The notes below the pieces were generated by a model that made no database searches, had not been told where the DNA came from, and saw only the letters and a list, made by a program, of their open reading frames with translations. A program made the position numbers and the translations under genes. From the NCBI GenBank assembly GCA_016933055.1, contig JAFGBS010000004.1:62001-126000 (forward strand): a DNA stretch of 64,000 nt, in the 5' to 3' direction. Every line of letters starts with the position of its first letter. Positions within the stretch are counted from its first letter, which is position 1. The DNA comes from Promethearchaeota archaeon. Its GTDB lineage: Archaea > Asgardarchaeota > Lokiarchaeia > Sigyniarchaeales > Promethearchaeaceae. This document shows positions 52,205 through 62,093 of this stretch, piece after piece.

Positions 52205-54355
52205 ATGGAAATTTTACCGTGTATACTCAATTCCACGAGTTTTTGGTATGTGTATCCTATGGCTTTATTTGACACTCTAATTAACATTTTAACTAACCCC
52301 TTCTTTATTGGTTCTGCTATCTTTTGGTTGGTTTGTTATATTCTAATTAAGCTTTTAGGAAAAAAACGAAAATACGTGAATTTTTTCTTTCCTTTTCTTG
52401 TAATGTTTAAAACTAAGTGGCTTAATCATATACTGAAAAAAATTGCCAGAGCATGTCCTAAATTATGGAGATGGATTTGGAATATTGGCATTTTTGTTTC
52501 TTTCGGTTTTACCATTTTTGGTCTATATTTCTTTACCTCTAATCTTATTGATTTGATCCTCGATCCTAGTATTGAAAATGCTATAGCTCCCTTGATTCCC
52601 GGAGTAACCATAGATTTGCCTATGTTTACCTATTTAATTTTACCAATTTTATTTGTAATAACTATTCACGAATTTTCTCATGCAATGGCAGCAGAAGCGG
52701 ATAACATCAGTATAAAATCTACGGGTATATTTGGAGCTGGAGTATTTTTTATTGTGGGATTTGGGGCTTTCGTAGAGATCGATGAATATGCTACTCGCTC
52801 CAAAAAAGTATCCCCATGGACTCGTTTAAGGATTGCGGGGGCGGGAACTTTTTCTAACGCGATACAAACAGGGATCGCCTTGATCTTAATGCTAAGTTTT
52901 GTACCAATTATTAGTATTGGATACGGTCCAGAAGTAATCCAAATTGATACGGTATTACCTGCTAGTGAAGGAGGTTATAATTATGGAAACTTATTCGAGG
53001 GAGATGTTATCTTAAGCATTAATGATACCCAATTAGATCTTCAAAATAATATAGATTTGAATACTATTTTAAACAATAATACCGATCTTCAATGTTCTAT
53101 TGGTGATCAACTGGATGTTCGTATAATGGATCGACGAGGAGATATCTCATACAGAAATGTTACTCTGGGTCATCATTTCTTCATAGGTTTCCAATATCAG
53201 TTCGTAACGAATTCAGAAATCGAAATTACAGAAGTATATACTAAATTCCAAGGTGGTAATAATTTTAATTTATTGAATGCTTCAATGCGATTTAATTCCA
53301 TTAACGGAACTCCATTCAATAAAGCATTGGGTTTATCACCAGAACAATACTTACACAATTTACAATCCCCTGGACAAGTAAATTTAACTGAAATCTCAGG
53401 TGTAAATATATCCATAAATGTGGATTATATCCCCTTAGTATTCGGTGCGTTTGAATTCCGTTCGTTTTTTACAGGTTTATTTTTTGAAGAACGAGAAGAT
53501 TCAGTAATTGTCACCCGAGTTCTAAAAAATTCTACAGAATCGGGAATAAATGAAGGACTTATCGAGAAAGGAGACATCATTACCAGTGTAGAAGGTACAG
53601 ATATCAACCTAACTGGAAAGACGTTTGAAGAGTTTTTACTCAATGACGTGGGTTTAGTGGTCTTAAATCCGACCCGTGTTGCTTTTGGGATTCAACGCGG
53701 AACAAGTTTTTTATACAAACAAATTTTGTTCATCCCAATACCAAAATCATATGTATTTATCGGCATTCAATCATCCCCATATTGGATACCTAAAAATAGT
53801 TTTACTCGCTTCTTAGGAGGAAATTTCCCCATATGGTTAGAAAGAGAAATTTTTTATTTTTATATGGTTGCATTCAGTGTTACGCTGTTTAATATGCTTC
53901 CCCTTCCAATATTTGATGGAAATCGAATTTTAAGAGAAATAGTTCACTGGATTATCGGTACCAAATTAGGTAAACCTAAACAAAAGAAGATCAAAATCTT
54001 TTTTGATCCCGAAGAATCCGATTATCAATTAATGGAATATAATATCACTAAGATCATTGATGTTGAAATGGACTTAACTAGTAATCCATTTCCTGATCTT
54101 GTAGATTCAATAAAATATATACCCATAGATAGCATCCAAGATGGATATATTGATACCATCAAAATTGATCTAAAAGCTGGAAGATTACCTGATGTCGGAA
54201 CTCCATTAATCGTCGCTATAGAGATTATTGAGGACGAAAAGGCAAAACTGAAAAATGGAATTATTTTGGGCGTGGGCTTGGTAACGACTTGTTTAATTCT
54301 AGCCAACTTCATTTTATCATATATTTTACTAGGGAATATCACATTTTGGATTTAA
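52205..54355 (+). CDS. site-2-protease-like M50 membrane metalloprotease with PDZ regions
   Basis: Zinc motif HEFSH (155-159) in a membrane helix and the second motif LPLPIFDGN (about 567-575) define M50 peptidases. Between them lie two PDZ-like parts (about 255-330 and 410-500). About six to seven membrane helices (near 20, 40, 95, 145, 180, 225, 555, 700) are present. These enzymes cut membrane-bound regulators. A TATA-like ATTAAAAATTTTT (about 52147-52159) lies upstream; an ATG at 52259 is a possible alternative start. Confidence 0.9.
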   Translation: MEILPCILNSTSFWYVYPMALFDTLINILTNPFFIGSAIFWLVCYILIKLLGKKRKYVNFFFPFLVMFKTKWLNHILKKIARACPKLWRWIWNIGIFVSFGFTIFGLYFFTSNLIDLILDPSIENAIAPLIPGVTIDLPMFTYLILPILFVITIHEFSHAMAAEADNISIKSTGIFGAGVFFIVGFGAFVEIDEYATRSKKVSPWTRLRIAGAGTFSNAIQTGIALILMLSFVPIISIGYGPEVIQIDTVLPASEGGYNYGNLFEGDVILSINDTQLDLQNNIDLNTILNNNTDLQCSIGDQLDVRIMDRRGDISYRNVTLGHHFFIGFQYQFVTNSEIEITEVYTKFQGGNNFNLLNASMRFNSINGTPFNKALGLSPEQYLHNLQSPGQVNLTEISGVNISINVDYIPLVFGAFEFRSFFTGLFFEEREDSVIVTRVLKNSTESGINEGLIEKGDIITSVEGTDINLTGKTFEEFLLNDVGLVVLNPTRVAFGIQRGTSFLYKQILFIPIPKSYVFIGIQSSPYWIPKNSFTRFLGGNFPIWLEREIFYFYMVAFSVTLFNMLPLPIFDGNRILREIVHWIIGTKLGKPKQKKIKIFFDPEESDYQLMEYNITKIIDVEMDLTSNPFPDLVDSIKYIPIDSIQDGYIDTIKIDLKAGRLPDVGTPLIVAIEIIEDEKAKLKNGIILGVGLVTTCLILANFILSYILLGNITFWI

Positions 54356-54364
54356 GAGTTAGCT

Positions 54365-55327
54365 ATGCAATCTTCCAAGAAATGCTCCAAATGCGGAAAA
54401 AATTCGGTTTATTTTCAAAAATCCTCAGGTATTTCCCTATGTAATGCATGTTTCATTGCTTATTTTGAACGAAAATTTCAAAAAACTGTATCAAAATATA
54501 TTCCATTGCACCCAACGGATGTAGTTTGTGTTGCACTATCTGGTGGGAAAGATTCTATAGCTCTTCTTTATAATCTTTATTTACGGTGTCAAAAAACGAA
54601 CGGTTCTAAAATATTTGCAATCACTGTGGATGAGGGAATTTCAACTAATTTCAAGCGAAATCAACAAGCAATTGTGGATTTTTTTAACGAAACATCTATT
54701 GATATCGAATTAATCCAAGTTTCCTATAAAAATTTTTTTGGCCGAACCATGGACGAAATCGTCAAAGAAATGTATTTAAAACAAATGAATATAAATGCGT
54801 GCACCGTATGTGCGAGCATCCGAAGACGAATTCTAAATGAAGTTGCGAAATCAAATAGAGCTACAAAGATAGCAATTGGACATAACTTAGATGATTTAGC
54901 TCAAACGTTCTTGATGAATATTTTACGTAATGACCTATTAAAAATTGAGAATATACCACCACACGGTTCTACAGAAATCTCTGCAACTTATATACCCCGT
55001 ATAAAACCGTTATTTCTTCATACCGAAAATGAAATTCAAAAATATTGTATTGCAAAAAATTTACCATTCTACTCCCATACTTGTGAATATGCTATAGAAT
55101 TTCCCATTTTACGTCGAAAGGTAAAATTCTTCCTTGATACCCTCGATGAGAGAAGTTATGAGTTTAAATACAATCTAATAAAACTTCATTTACAACTCAA
55201 TGAAAAACCCATAAAATCAAAATCCATAGTTAAATCCAATCTATGCAGTAAATGTTTGTACCCTACAGGGCTCAATAGAACAGTATGCACCTATTGTGAA
55301 TTAAAATCATCTTTTGGACTAGACTAA
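54365..55327 (+). CDS. CTU1/Ncs6-like tRNA 2-thiolation protein
   Basis: N-terminal CSKCGK and CNAC zinc ribbon, PP-loop SGGKDS (about 59-64), CTVCASIRRR with the catalytic cysteines and GHNLDDLAQT, and a C-terminal zinc ribbon (CSKCLYPTG to CTYCEL). This is the TtcA/CTU1 family that thiolates wobble uridine-34 of tRNAs for Glu, Gln and Lys in eukaryotes; tRNA-Glu(TTC) at 50384 would be a substrate. Only 9 nt separate it from the protease gene. Confidence 0.92.
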   Translation: MQSSKKCSKCGKNSVYFQKSSGISLCNACFIAYFERKFQKTVSKYIPLHPTDVVCVALSGGKDSIALLYNLYLRCQKTNGSKIFAITVDEGISTNFKRNQQAIVDFFNETSIDIELIQVSYKNFFGRTMDEIVKEMYLKQMNINACTVCASIRRRILNEVAKSNRATKIAIGHNLDDLAQTFLMNILRNDLLKIENIPPHGSTEISATYIPRIKPLFLHTENEIQKYCIAKNLPFYSHTCEYAIEFPILRRKVKFFLDTLDERSYEFKYNLIKLHLQLNEKPIKSKSIVKSNLCSKCLYPTGLNRTVCTYCELKSSFGLD

Positions 55328-55625
55328 ATATAAAAAAATCGATCTTAAAACATAGAATTCAACACATTAGGCAATCTTATTTAGATTTGTCCACGGATTT
55401 TACAATCCTGGAAAATACATACCATAATGCTTAGTTATGGGATACCTCCATAAGCATGATACGAATCAAGATCGTTAAAAAAAAACTAATTTCTTCTATT
55501 CACATTTAGAAGTCTATAGGGGGATTTAAGGAACGTATACAACAAATAGAGAGATCTGGTCAAAATCAACGATCTGCAGATTTCTTAATGTCAATTATAT
55601 AAAAAAAAAGAGTAATCGAGAATTC
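55328..55625. other. structured gap between convergent genes
   Basis: A 298-nt gap between two 3' ends. It contains CCATAA (55422-55427), TTATGG (55435-55440) and CCATAA (55448-55453), which allow two mutually exclusive hairpins; the second extends to a 10-bp ATGCT/TATGG stem (55427-55457) with a 4-nt bulge. An outer CGATCTT/AAGATCG pair (about 55340 and 55468) could close the whole. No frame of note. Confidence 0.45.
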
Positions 55626-56168
55626 TCAATCTTCCGCCATAATTGGATATTCGTTTTTGTCCAAGGTTAATGCTTTTTTACAAACTGGACAAGAAGATTT
55701 CATCTTAATCCATTCCCTGAAATGGTCGCTGTGTCCTTTAGCTTCACAAATGGGACACTGCAATTCCGAATCAAATATCTCAATAGGTTTGCCACAAACT
55801 GCACAACGTAATCTCGACATTATATGGATTTTTAAAATAAATTTATTCGCGTCAAGTATTGCATCCATAGTATTATCGTTATTAGGAATAATTTGTTTCA
55901 TGTCTTTACGGTCTGCTTGATAACAGATTACAACTCCCTCGGTGGTATTTTCCTTGTTACCTACCCATATCACATCTCCTTGAGAAAATACACGTCCTTC
56001 ACGTAGGAGCTGGATTTTAAGCAAGTTTGACTCCATCACATAAGTTTGAATTACTTTTGTAAATTTTAATCCTTGGACATTACTAGTGATAGTCTGAATA
56101 ACCGCTCGAGGACTTTTCAACAATGCTGCTTTGATGGGTATATCCAGTTGTTTACCTTTTTTAGCCAT
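55626..56168 (-). CDS. RING-like zinc-finger protein
   Basis: The C-terminal 60 residues hold eight possible zinc ligands: Cys 122, 125, 138, 141, His 146, 149, Cys 160, 163. The stretch GHSDHFREWIKMKSSCPVCK resembles the second half of a RING-H2 finger (GHxFHxxCIxxW to CPxC), with H149 in place of one cysteine. The N-terminal 110 residues contain a beta-barrel-like part (LLREGRVFSQGDVIWVG). Asgard archaea have ubiquitin-system E3 proteins with RING fingers, so this is a candidate. I start at ATG 56168, with GAGG about 7 nt upstream. Confidence 0.65.
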   Translation of the reverse strand: MAKKGKQLDIPIKAALLKSPRAVIQTITSNVQGLKFTKVIQTYVMESNLLKIQLLREGRVFSQGDVIWVGNKENTTEGVVICYQADRKDMKQIIPNNDNTMDAILDANKFILKIHIMSRLRCAVCGKPIEIFDSELQCPICEAKGHSDHFREWIKMKSSCPVCKKALTLDKNEYPIMAED

Positions 56169-56268
56169 TTTAATCCTCAATATACATTTTCTAAGTTTAT
56201 GTAATTACATTGAAAATATTGTGCTAAATTAATTGTGATTTAGTGGAACGTATAGTATTATTTTAGAC

Positions 56269-56393
56269 AAACTTGGACATCCCCATCGATATCCGTTGTC
56301 TGCACCATCCTACGCGCGAGGGGGGAAATGGAAAGGTACATAGCAATTGCTAATAGGACATCTGATAAACTACATCTATATTTGTCCAAGTTT
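56269..56393. ncRNA. possible structured RNA closed by an 11-bp helix
   Basis: AAACTTGGACA (56269-56279) is exactly complementary to TGTCCAAGTTT (56383-56393), giving a 125-nt unit with paired ends between two minus-strand genes. A TATA-like AAATTAATT near 56226-56234 would start a plus-strand transcript near 56256. No match to 5S, RNase P, SRP or guide RNAs could be seen. Confidence 0.35.
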
Positions 56394-56434
56394 TGCTTGA
56401 CATTGTTTTACGGTTGCACGATCTCCAAAAATTC

Positions 56435-57139
56435 TTAATCTTCAGTATCAACATTCGGTTCAAAACCATGTTTTCCTATTAAAGGTACAAAAACAACACT
56501 TGAAACAACTTTTTCGGATATTTTTCCTTCCGATTTGGTCAAGATCAGCAATTTTTGAGACCATCTTTGTCTTCCAATAGGAATACATAAAATTCCCCCA
56601 TCAATGAGTTGCTCAATTAAAGGATCTGGTATTCGGGGTCCTGCAGCAGTAACTAATATTTTATCAAAAGGAGCTACATCAGGATAACCCAATGTCCCAT
56701 CCCCCCATATTACTGTCACCATCTCTTCTAACTGTACTTTTTTAAGATTAGAACGTGCAAAATCAGCTAATTCCTTAATTCGTTCTATACTGTACACATG
56801 TCCAGATTTATTATTCCGAGAAACAATGTACGCAATTAATGCTGCGTGATATCCCGATCCCGTCCCGATTTCCAGCACCTTGTCTCCTGGTTCCAATTTT
56901 AATAACTCACACATCATTGCATTCATATGTGGGGCGGATATTGTCTGTCCGTTTGATGTTGGAAGGGGTCTATCATCATATGCCCGTGATTGTTGTGCAG
57001 GTGGAACAAATAGCTCCCTAGGTATATTCAGAAATGCTTTCTTTACGGGTTGAGAGTGAACATAACCCAATCGTTCCAAGTGGCTGACCAATTTTTTGCG
57101 TAATTCATCATAATTCGACAATCTAATCCCTCTGCTCAT
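56435..57139 (-). CDS. pcm: protein-L-isoaspartate O-methyltransferase
   Basis: Full-length Pcm (234 residues): RELFVPPAQQSRAYDDRPLP, GQTISAPHMNAMM, SAM motif VLEIGTGSGYHAALIA (about 91-106), and WGDGTLGYP. It repairs isoaspartyl residues in aged proteins. Its start overlaps the PfkB stop by 4 nt (ATGA), so both are coupled. Confidence 0.97.
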   Translation of the reverse strand: MSRGIRLSNYDELRKKLVSHLERLGYVHSQPVKKAFLNIPRELFVPPAQQSRAYDDRPLPTSNGQTISAPHMNAMMCELLKLEPGDKVLEIGTGSGYHAALIAYIVSRNNKSGHVYSIERIKELADFARSNLKKVQLEEMVTVIWGDGTLGYPDVAPFDKILVTAAGPRIPDPLIEQLIDGGILCIPIGRQRWSQKLLILTKSEGKISEKVVSSVVFVPLIGKHGFEPNVDTED

Positions 57140-58098
57140 TGCGTAGAAAGAAAATTAGAATATCCTCTACCATGTAGAAATGATATTACCTTATTTAAGG
57201 TAGGCATCCCGGTTCTAGCCCCCAATTGGGTCATCTTCATCGCAGCGCATGCATTAGCAAAAATCAAGCTCTTCTGAAGTGTCCATTTTTTTATGATATA
57301 TGCAAAGGTAAATCCCCCACAGAAAGTATCACCAGCACCCGTTGCATCTACCGCTTGAACCTTAAAAGCAGGGGATTCAAATGTATCTTCTTTAGTTAAT
57401 CCGATAGCACCTTTATCACCAAGAGTGATAACTACACATGATATACCCATATTAATGAATTCTTTAGCCGCTTCTATGGGTGAATTCTTTTTTGTAAGTG
57501 CCATTGCTCCCATTTTATTGGGTAGTAACACATCAACAAAATTTAAGAAAGGTTTTAACGCTTTTAAACCACGGATTGCGATTTGACTTTCTAAATCAAG
57601 AGAAATTACTAAACCTTCCTCTTTTGCTAGTTTCATAGCTTCTAAAGTCACATCAGGGTGGATACAAGTCGTGTGGAGAACTTTTGGGCTCTTGAACATA
57701 TCGATATTTAGATCTTCGGGTGATAATTTAGTCGATTGCATGTACGGGCTCTGAATAATAGTTTTTTCACCTGTATCTTTGATAACGAAAATAAAATTTA
57801 CGGCGCTTTTTTTTTCTTTTTGCATCGTGAGGTAATTTGTATTTACTCCCTCATTTTTCATATCCCTAATTAAAAACTCACCTGCATCATCATCTCCAAC
57901 AGCCCCTATAAATGCAGAAGGAACTCCCAAACGGGAAGTAGAAACAACATAATTTGCTGTAACTCCTCCACCGAAATATTCTTCATATATGGAATCAATT
58001 TTTTCATCGGGCTTAGGAAACCAGGGGATGATAGAAACCCAATCTTTCACGATCTCTCCTAAACCCAATATGAGTATTTTATTATTCAAAAATATCAC
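57136..58098 (-). CDS. PfkB-family sugar/nucleoside kinase
   Basis: Ribokinase fold with GGVTANYVV near residue 48, the signature DATGAGDTFCGGFTFAY (about 252-268) with catalytic Asp, and GDDDAGEFLIRDM. The substrate is not evident; relatives phosphorylate sugars, nucleosides or cofactor precursors. It begins with GTG. Gene order (pcm, this kinase, RPA1-like, MfnB, HisA relative) allows a link with methanofuran-type synthesis, which is speculative. Confidence 0.9.
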   Translation of the reverse strand: MIFLNNKILILGLGEIVKDWVSIIPWFPKPDEKIDSIYEEYFGGGVTANYVVSTSRLGVPSAFIGAVGDDDAGEFLIRDMKNEGVNTNYLTMQKEKKSAVNFIFVIKDTGEKTIIQSPYMQSTKLSPEDLNIDMFKSPKVLHTTCIHPDVTLEAMKLAKEEGLVISLDLESQIAIRGLKALKPFLNFVDVLLPNKMGAMALTKKNSPIEAAKEFINMGISCVVITLGDKGAIGLTKEDTFESPAFKVQAVDATGAGDTFCGGFTFAYIIKKWTLQKSLIFANACAAMKMTQLGARTGMPTLNKVISFLHGRGYSNFLSTQ

Positions 58099-58160
58099 AT
58101 CTTAACTTGAGTGATATTAATGTATTTCAAAAGTTAGAAAAATATATGGATAGAATTGAT

Positions 58161-60266
58161 CTATTTTTCAATCTGATTTACTAATCGATCCAATTCTTCA
58201 TCCAAGTCTGCAATTTTAAATTGATCCACTTTCATCTCAAAAGAAGCATCTTGGGAATATTTACTTGGAGTTACAGTGCCAATCACCACTAAGTCAATCA
58301 TGTAGAGATTATCAATAATTTCTTTCTCAAAATCTGGATAGTCTTGATCTTGCCTTTTCACATGGATAGTTAATGCATCTTGATGAATCAAATTCTCTGC
58401 GTCTTCTCCAAAAAACGTTAAGGGTATTGTTCCAGTGTTATCTTCCAAAATAGAGGAAAGTATCATCCTATGTTCTGACTTTATGGGCCCTTCTTCACAA
58501 GTACAATTCGTTTTCTCAAATGAGATATTTTTCAAACATTTTGCGCAGGCTTCATAAGTGAAAATACGATTCACCTTGGAAATATGACCTTTTACTTCAT
58601 ATTTACCTTCTTTATCAATAGTAGCAATTGGTTGATAAGATCCTGAAAATTGTAAAGGTTTTGAAGATTGACTCGGTGAATAAAAATCCGATACTATATG
58701 CGGCTCGGTTAAAGTAAAATCAACATTTCTTTCTAATGCTGAATAAGTTCCGAATGACGCTGTGGTAGCTCCCATTCTACTCTTTTTAATTCTAGCACGT
58801 GTAACTCTAATTGATTCTCCCTCACTAAGGTCTGCAAATTCTTCAGCTTGATCTTCCCAAAATGAGAGTTGAATTGCTCCTGTATTATCACTGACATGAA
58901 TAGAAAACACTTTTAGACTTTTACCCTCAGATGTTGTAATGGTCTTTAAAGGATCGGGGATTTGGGTTATCTGTCCTTCAAAAGAATACATTCCCTCTTT
59001 TTCTAATAGTTCTTCAATTGGTTTTATAGAATTAATAAACGAGGAATGATCCTTATTTTCTATAGATAATAGGGAGGATGGACGAAACACGAGTTCTGAT
59101 CGGTCTTTATCTTGATAATATGGCTGCACACTTAAATTTTCCAGCTTAATTTTATTCCCAATATCCGTATTTTCTAATTTTTCAGTATCTTTTCCCCAGA
59201 ACACAATAAAAATGGATCCTGTATGGTCTTGAAGAAGTATTCTTTGTACTTTTCCCTCCTCTCCTCCTTCGCGTGCAAATTTACGGACATCACTTTTCAT
59301 TCCTATCTCTCCAATAACTGATGCGCGATTAAATGAAGAATCAATATCTCCTATAGGAACTATTTCAAGAGGTTTAGCTTGTTTCTTAACAGACAATTTC
59401 GATCCATTTTTAAAGGTCAATTCCAGTTTTTCAGGATCATTATATTGAGGTTTCGCTATGAGGTTTTGTATTAACACAGTAGCCCCTTCTTGAACATTCT
59501 CCAAAATTTCTGTATCATTTTCCCAAAAAACTACGGGAATACTTCCCGAATCATCTTGAATAATTATTCTTTGAACATTTAAATCCTCATTAGTTGCTTT
59601 TTTTTTTACTGTACGTTTTTCAAATATTCGATCAATAACTCCCTCAACTGTAACCATATTTTTATTGATAGATGTATTAGGTGTGATCTCAGAAATTTTA
59701 ACTTTAAATTGTGAATGATCTAGGACAGGATATTCTGAAGGATCAACATCTAATGGTGAAATTTCAACATCTCCTCGTAAACCTACATGAATTTCTAAAT
59801 TTTGATCTCGATTACGTCTAATTTGTCCATTTAAAACTCGAACCAAAGAATTGATCTTAAAAGAATCATCTAGAATTCGATTTGCCCGTTCATCCCATAA
59901 TAGTACTTTTATTTGTTTTTTTGAATCATATATCCAAAACGAGCTAAATTGACCTTGTTCTCCACTTTTTCTTTTAAAGGTTCGAATATCAGAAAAATCT
60001 ACTACTCTGCCCACGACATTGATATTTTGGGTGGACTCAGATAATTGTTCAATAGTATAATCTTGTTCGCTGGATTGTTTTATTGCTTGGGAATCAACTT
60101 CAAGCCCCAACTCTTTGGTGATGACAAATAAAGCCGTTTTTGCATCAATCCACCCTTTCATTTTTTCAATAGTCTCTTTAACCTTGATATCAATTTCTTC
60201 TCGAGTTAAACCATGTTCTTCCAATTTTGTTATATATTCTTCTTCCGATGCCAAAATCCACACCAT
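58161..60266 (-). CDS. RPA1-like multi-OB-fold single-stranded DNA-binding protein
   Basis: About 700 residues with an N-terminal helical region and five OB folds (starts near 70, 180, 295, 410 and 560), each with the IxVxxWxxxA or similar end-strand motif (KVLLWDERA, PVVFWENDTE, FIVFWGKDTE, QLSFWEDQAE, PLTFFGEDAE). The last fold carries a zinc site CAKC-x10-CTC. This is the architecture of archaeal/eukaryotic RPA70. The ATG at 60266 (MVWILASEEE) is preferred to 60320 because it fits the RPA N terminus. Confidence 0.9.
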   Translation of the reverse strand: MVWILASEEEYITKLEEHGLTREEIDIKVKETIEKMKGWIDAKTALFVITKELGLEVDSQAIKQSSEQDYTIEQLSESTQNINVVGRVVDFSDIRTFKRKSGEQGQFSSFWIYDSKKQIKVLLWDERANRILDDSFKINSLVRVLNGQIRRNRDQNLEIHVGLRGDVEISPLDVDPSEYPVLDHSQFKVKISEITPNTSINKNMVTVEGVIDRIFEKRTVKKKATNEDLNVQRIIIQDDSGSIPVVFWENDTEILENVQEGATVLIQNLIAKPQYNDPEKLELTFKNGSKLSVKKQAKPLEIVPIGDIDSSFNRASVIGEIGMKSDVRKFAREGGEEGKVQRILLQDHTGSIFIVFWGKDTEKLENTDIGNKIKLENLSVQPYYQDKDRSELVFRPSSLLSIENKDHSSFINSIKPIEELLEKEGMYSFEGQITQIPDPLKTITTSEGKSLKVFSIHVSDNTGAIQLSFWEDQAEEFADLSEGESIRVTRARIKKSRMGATTASFGTYSALERNVDFTLTEPHIVSDFYSPSQSSKPLQFSGSYQPIATIDKEGKYEVKGHISKVNRIFTYEACAKCLKNISFEKTNCTCEEGPIKSEHRMILSSILEDNTGTIPLTFFGEDAENLIHQDALTIHVKRQDQDYPDFEKEIIDNLYMIDLVVIGTVTPSKYSQDASFEMKVDQFKIADLDEELDRLVNQIEK

Positions 60267-60390
60267 TATGATATTATGTTGATGGAATTGAAAAGTTGAC
60301 TCATATATGTTTCTATCCAAGTCTTAATAATTGTAGGACCGTACAGAAAATCAGCGCGTAATTCCTATATCTATACGTTTCACCCATGAT

Positions 60391-61143
60391 CTAATCGATT
60401 AACTCTGAAAGTACCGTGGTTTTTAATTTTCGGATCAAATCGGGTTGCATCTCCCCATGCAAGCGATCAAATTGTTCACATACCATAGATCGAACTCCTA
60501 CGATATCAGGTTGAAGCTTATTTATACTGTTCAAATCTTTAAAATTCAGCGAACCTGCTAGTGCTATCCCTATTCCTTGACTTCTACACTTGTCAACAAA
60601 TAGGTGTAATTCGTCCATAGAGAGATGAGTGAATAAAGATTTTCCATTTTTCTGTTTAGTATCTAGCATTGCAATGCACGCTCCACTCGAAGATGTAATT
60701 TCAGGGATTATTAGGGGATCTATAGATGCTCCAATTTCTCTTTGATCTGCATATCCCACAATTACAATCTTAATCTTATGGTCATATTCATGAACCGCAT
60801 CCACAATGGATCGGCTTAAAACAATCCCCTCTTCTTTCGTCTTAGGTCCTAATAATCCAACCTTAATATAATCTACATCTAAATGAGCGACACCAAACGC
60901 TGCCATACTTGCGGTACCTGGCAGATAAGGAAAATCCCCTATTGCAACGCTAAATTCTATCGGTTTTTTACCATTCTTTCTAAATGAATTTATCCGATCT
61001 TTAACCTCATGAATTAGGGGGATTATTGGTGCTCCTAATGATCCCTCTAATGGATTCTTTAAATCCAAGATATCGGGATTTTCTCGTATAATAATATCCA
61101 CTTCTTGCAGATTTTTAGCAGATACTAATGTTTTTATTCCCAC
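60391..61143 (-). CDS. mfnB: 4-HFC-P (furan) synthase MfnB
   Basis: LVSAKNLQEVDIIIRENPDILDLKNPLEGSLGA matches MfnB (former UPF0264), with the catalytic lysine in DLKNP. MfnB converts two glyceraldehyde-3-phosphate molecules into the furan precursor of methanofuran. Starts with GTG. Its neighbour is a HisA relative often found with C1-carrier genes, so the host probably makes a methanofuran-type C1 carrier. Confidence 0.92.
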   Translation of the reverse strand: MGIKTLVSAKNLQEVDIIIRENPDILDLKNPLEGSLGAPIIPLIHEVKDRINSFRKNGKKPIEFSVAIGDFPYLPGTASMAAFGVAHLDVDYIKVGLLGPKTKEEGIVLSRSIVDAVHEYDHKIKIVIVGYADQREIGASIDPLIIPEITSSSGACIAMLDTKQKNGKSLFTHLSMDELHLFVDKCRSQGIGIALAGSLNFKDLNSINKLQPDIVGVRSMVCEQFDRLHGEMQPDLIRKLKTTVLSELID

Positions 61144-61207
61144 TGAAGGTCCCTATCTTGAATTTTCAATCATGAGTTTAAAATATTTTCTAACCGAACA
61201 CGGGATG

Positions 61208-61957
61208 TTAAGTTAGATTATAAAATGATTGTATTTCACTTGGTTTAATAATTCCCTTGTGGAGTGCAGTTGCTACAAGAGCACCATTGAAACCTTGTGA
61301 TTTCAATGCATTGATATCTTTCATATCCTTAACCCCTCCCCCGACGATGAAGTTGACTTTTGGATATTGTGTCCGGAGATTTTTATAATCTGATGCACTG
61401 TCTCCTTCCATTGAACCTATTTTAGCTAAATCGAGTAGAATTATTTCCATAATATCACGTTCCAGTAATTTCTCCATGATTTCTTTTATATCCATTCGTG
61501 CAATTTCCGCACTTTCTGAGATCAATTTTTGATGTTTCATATCAATACTTACAATGATGTGTTCTCTTCCTAGTTCATTAATTGTGTCATCAATTACACT
61601 AAATGAGTCTATAGTTTCCGTAGCAAGTATAATTTTAGACAAGCCTAAGCTTTTAAATTGTATAACATCATACAGATTACGAATACCTGCGTCTAACATT
61701 ATTTTTAAAGGAGAATCTTTTCCTAGCATACGCAATAAATCAAAATTAGGTTTTTCCCGGATGATCGAATCTAAATCTGCAATATAAACCTCAGCGAAAC
61801 CGAAATTATTGAAAAATGTTGTAATGAGGTCAATCGGTTGAGATGATATCGAAAATTTCATATGGATAGGGAGATATTCATTGCGAACACCTTTATTCGC
61901 GTGCACTGCTATACCATTCATTATGTCTATAACGGGAATGATTCGAAATTTATTCAT
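61208..61957 (-). CDS. HisA-related TIM-barrel protein (COG1411)
   Basis: IIPVIDIMNGIAVHANKG is a HisA/F-like beta-strand 1, and LDAGIRNLYDV and FIVGGGVKDMKDIN give the two phosphate-binding loops. It is shorter and more diverged than HisA, fitting COG1411, a family linked by context to methanofuran or tetrahydromethanopterin biosynthesis. It ends 64 nt before mfnB on the same strand. Confidence 0.85.
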   Translation of the reverse strand: MNKFRIIPVIDIMNGIAVHANKGVRNEYLPIHMKFSISSQPIDLITTFFNNFGFAEVYIADLDSIIREKPNFDLLRMLGKDSPLKIMLDAGIRNLYDVIQFKSLGLSKIILATETIDSFSVIDDTINELGREHIIVSIDMKHQKLISESAEIARMDIKEIMEKLLERDIMEIILLDLAKIGSMEGDSASDYKNLRTQYPKVNFIVGGGVKDMKDINALKSQGFNGALVATALHKGIIKPSEIQSFYNLT

Positions 61958-62093
61958 TTATCGAATTCCTAAATGTTGTAAAAAAGCGATCTAAATCAGT
62001 TAGTTGTTCATATTTAATAATTTTAACGCAAAGGGGGAGAAAAAAAAGGTTAATGTTAAATAAAAACTGATATCAAATAGCGATAAAATACGT

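Noticed and set aside
56269..56393. 5S rRNA
   Set aside because: Length and paired ends fit, but the conserved CCATCCCGAAC loop and the rest of the 5S pattern are missing on both strands.
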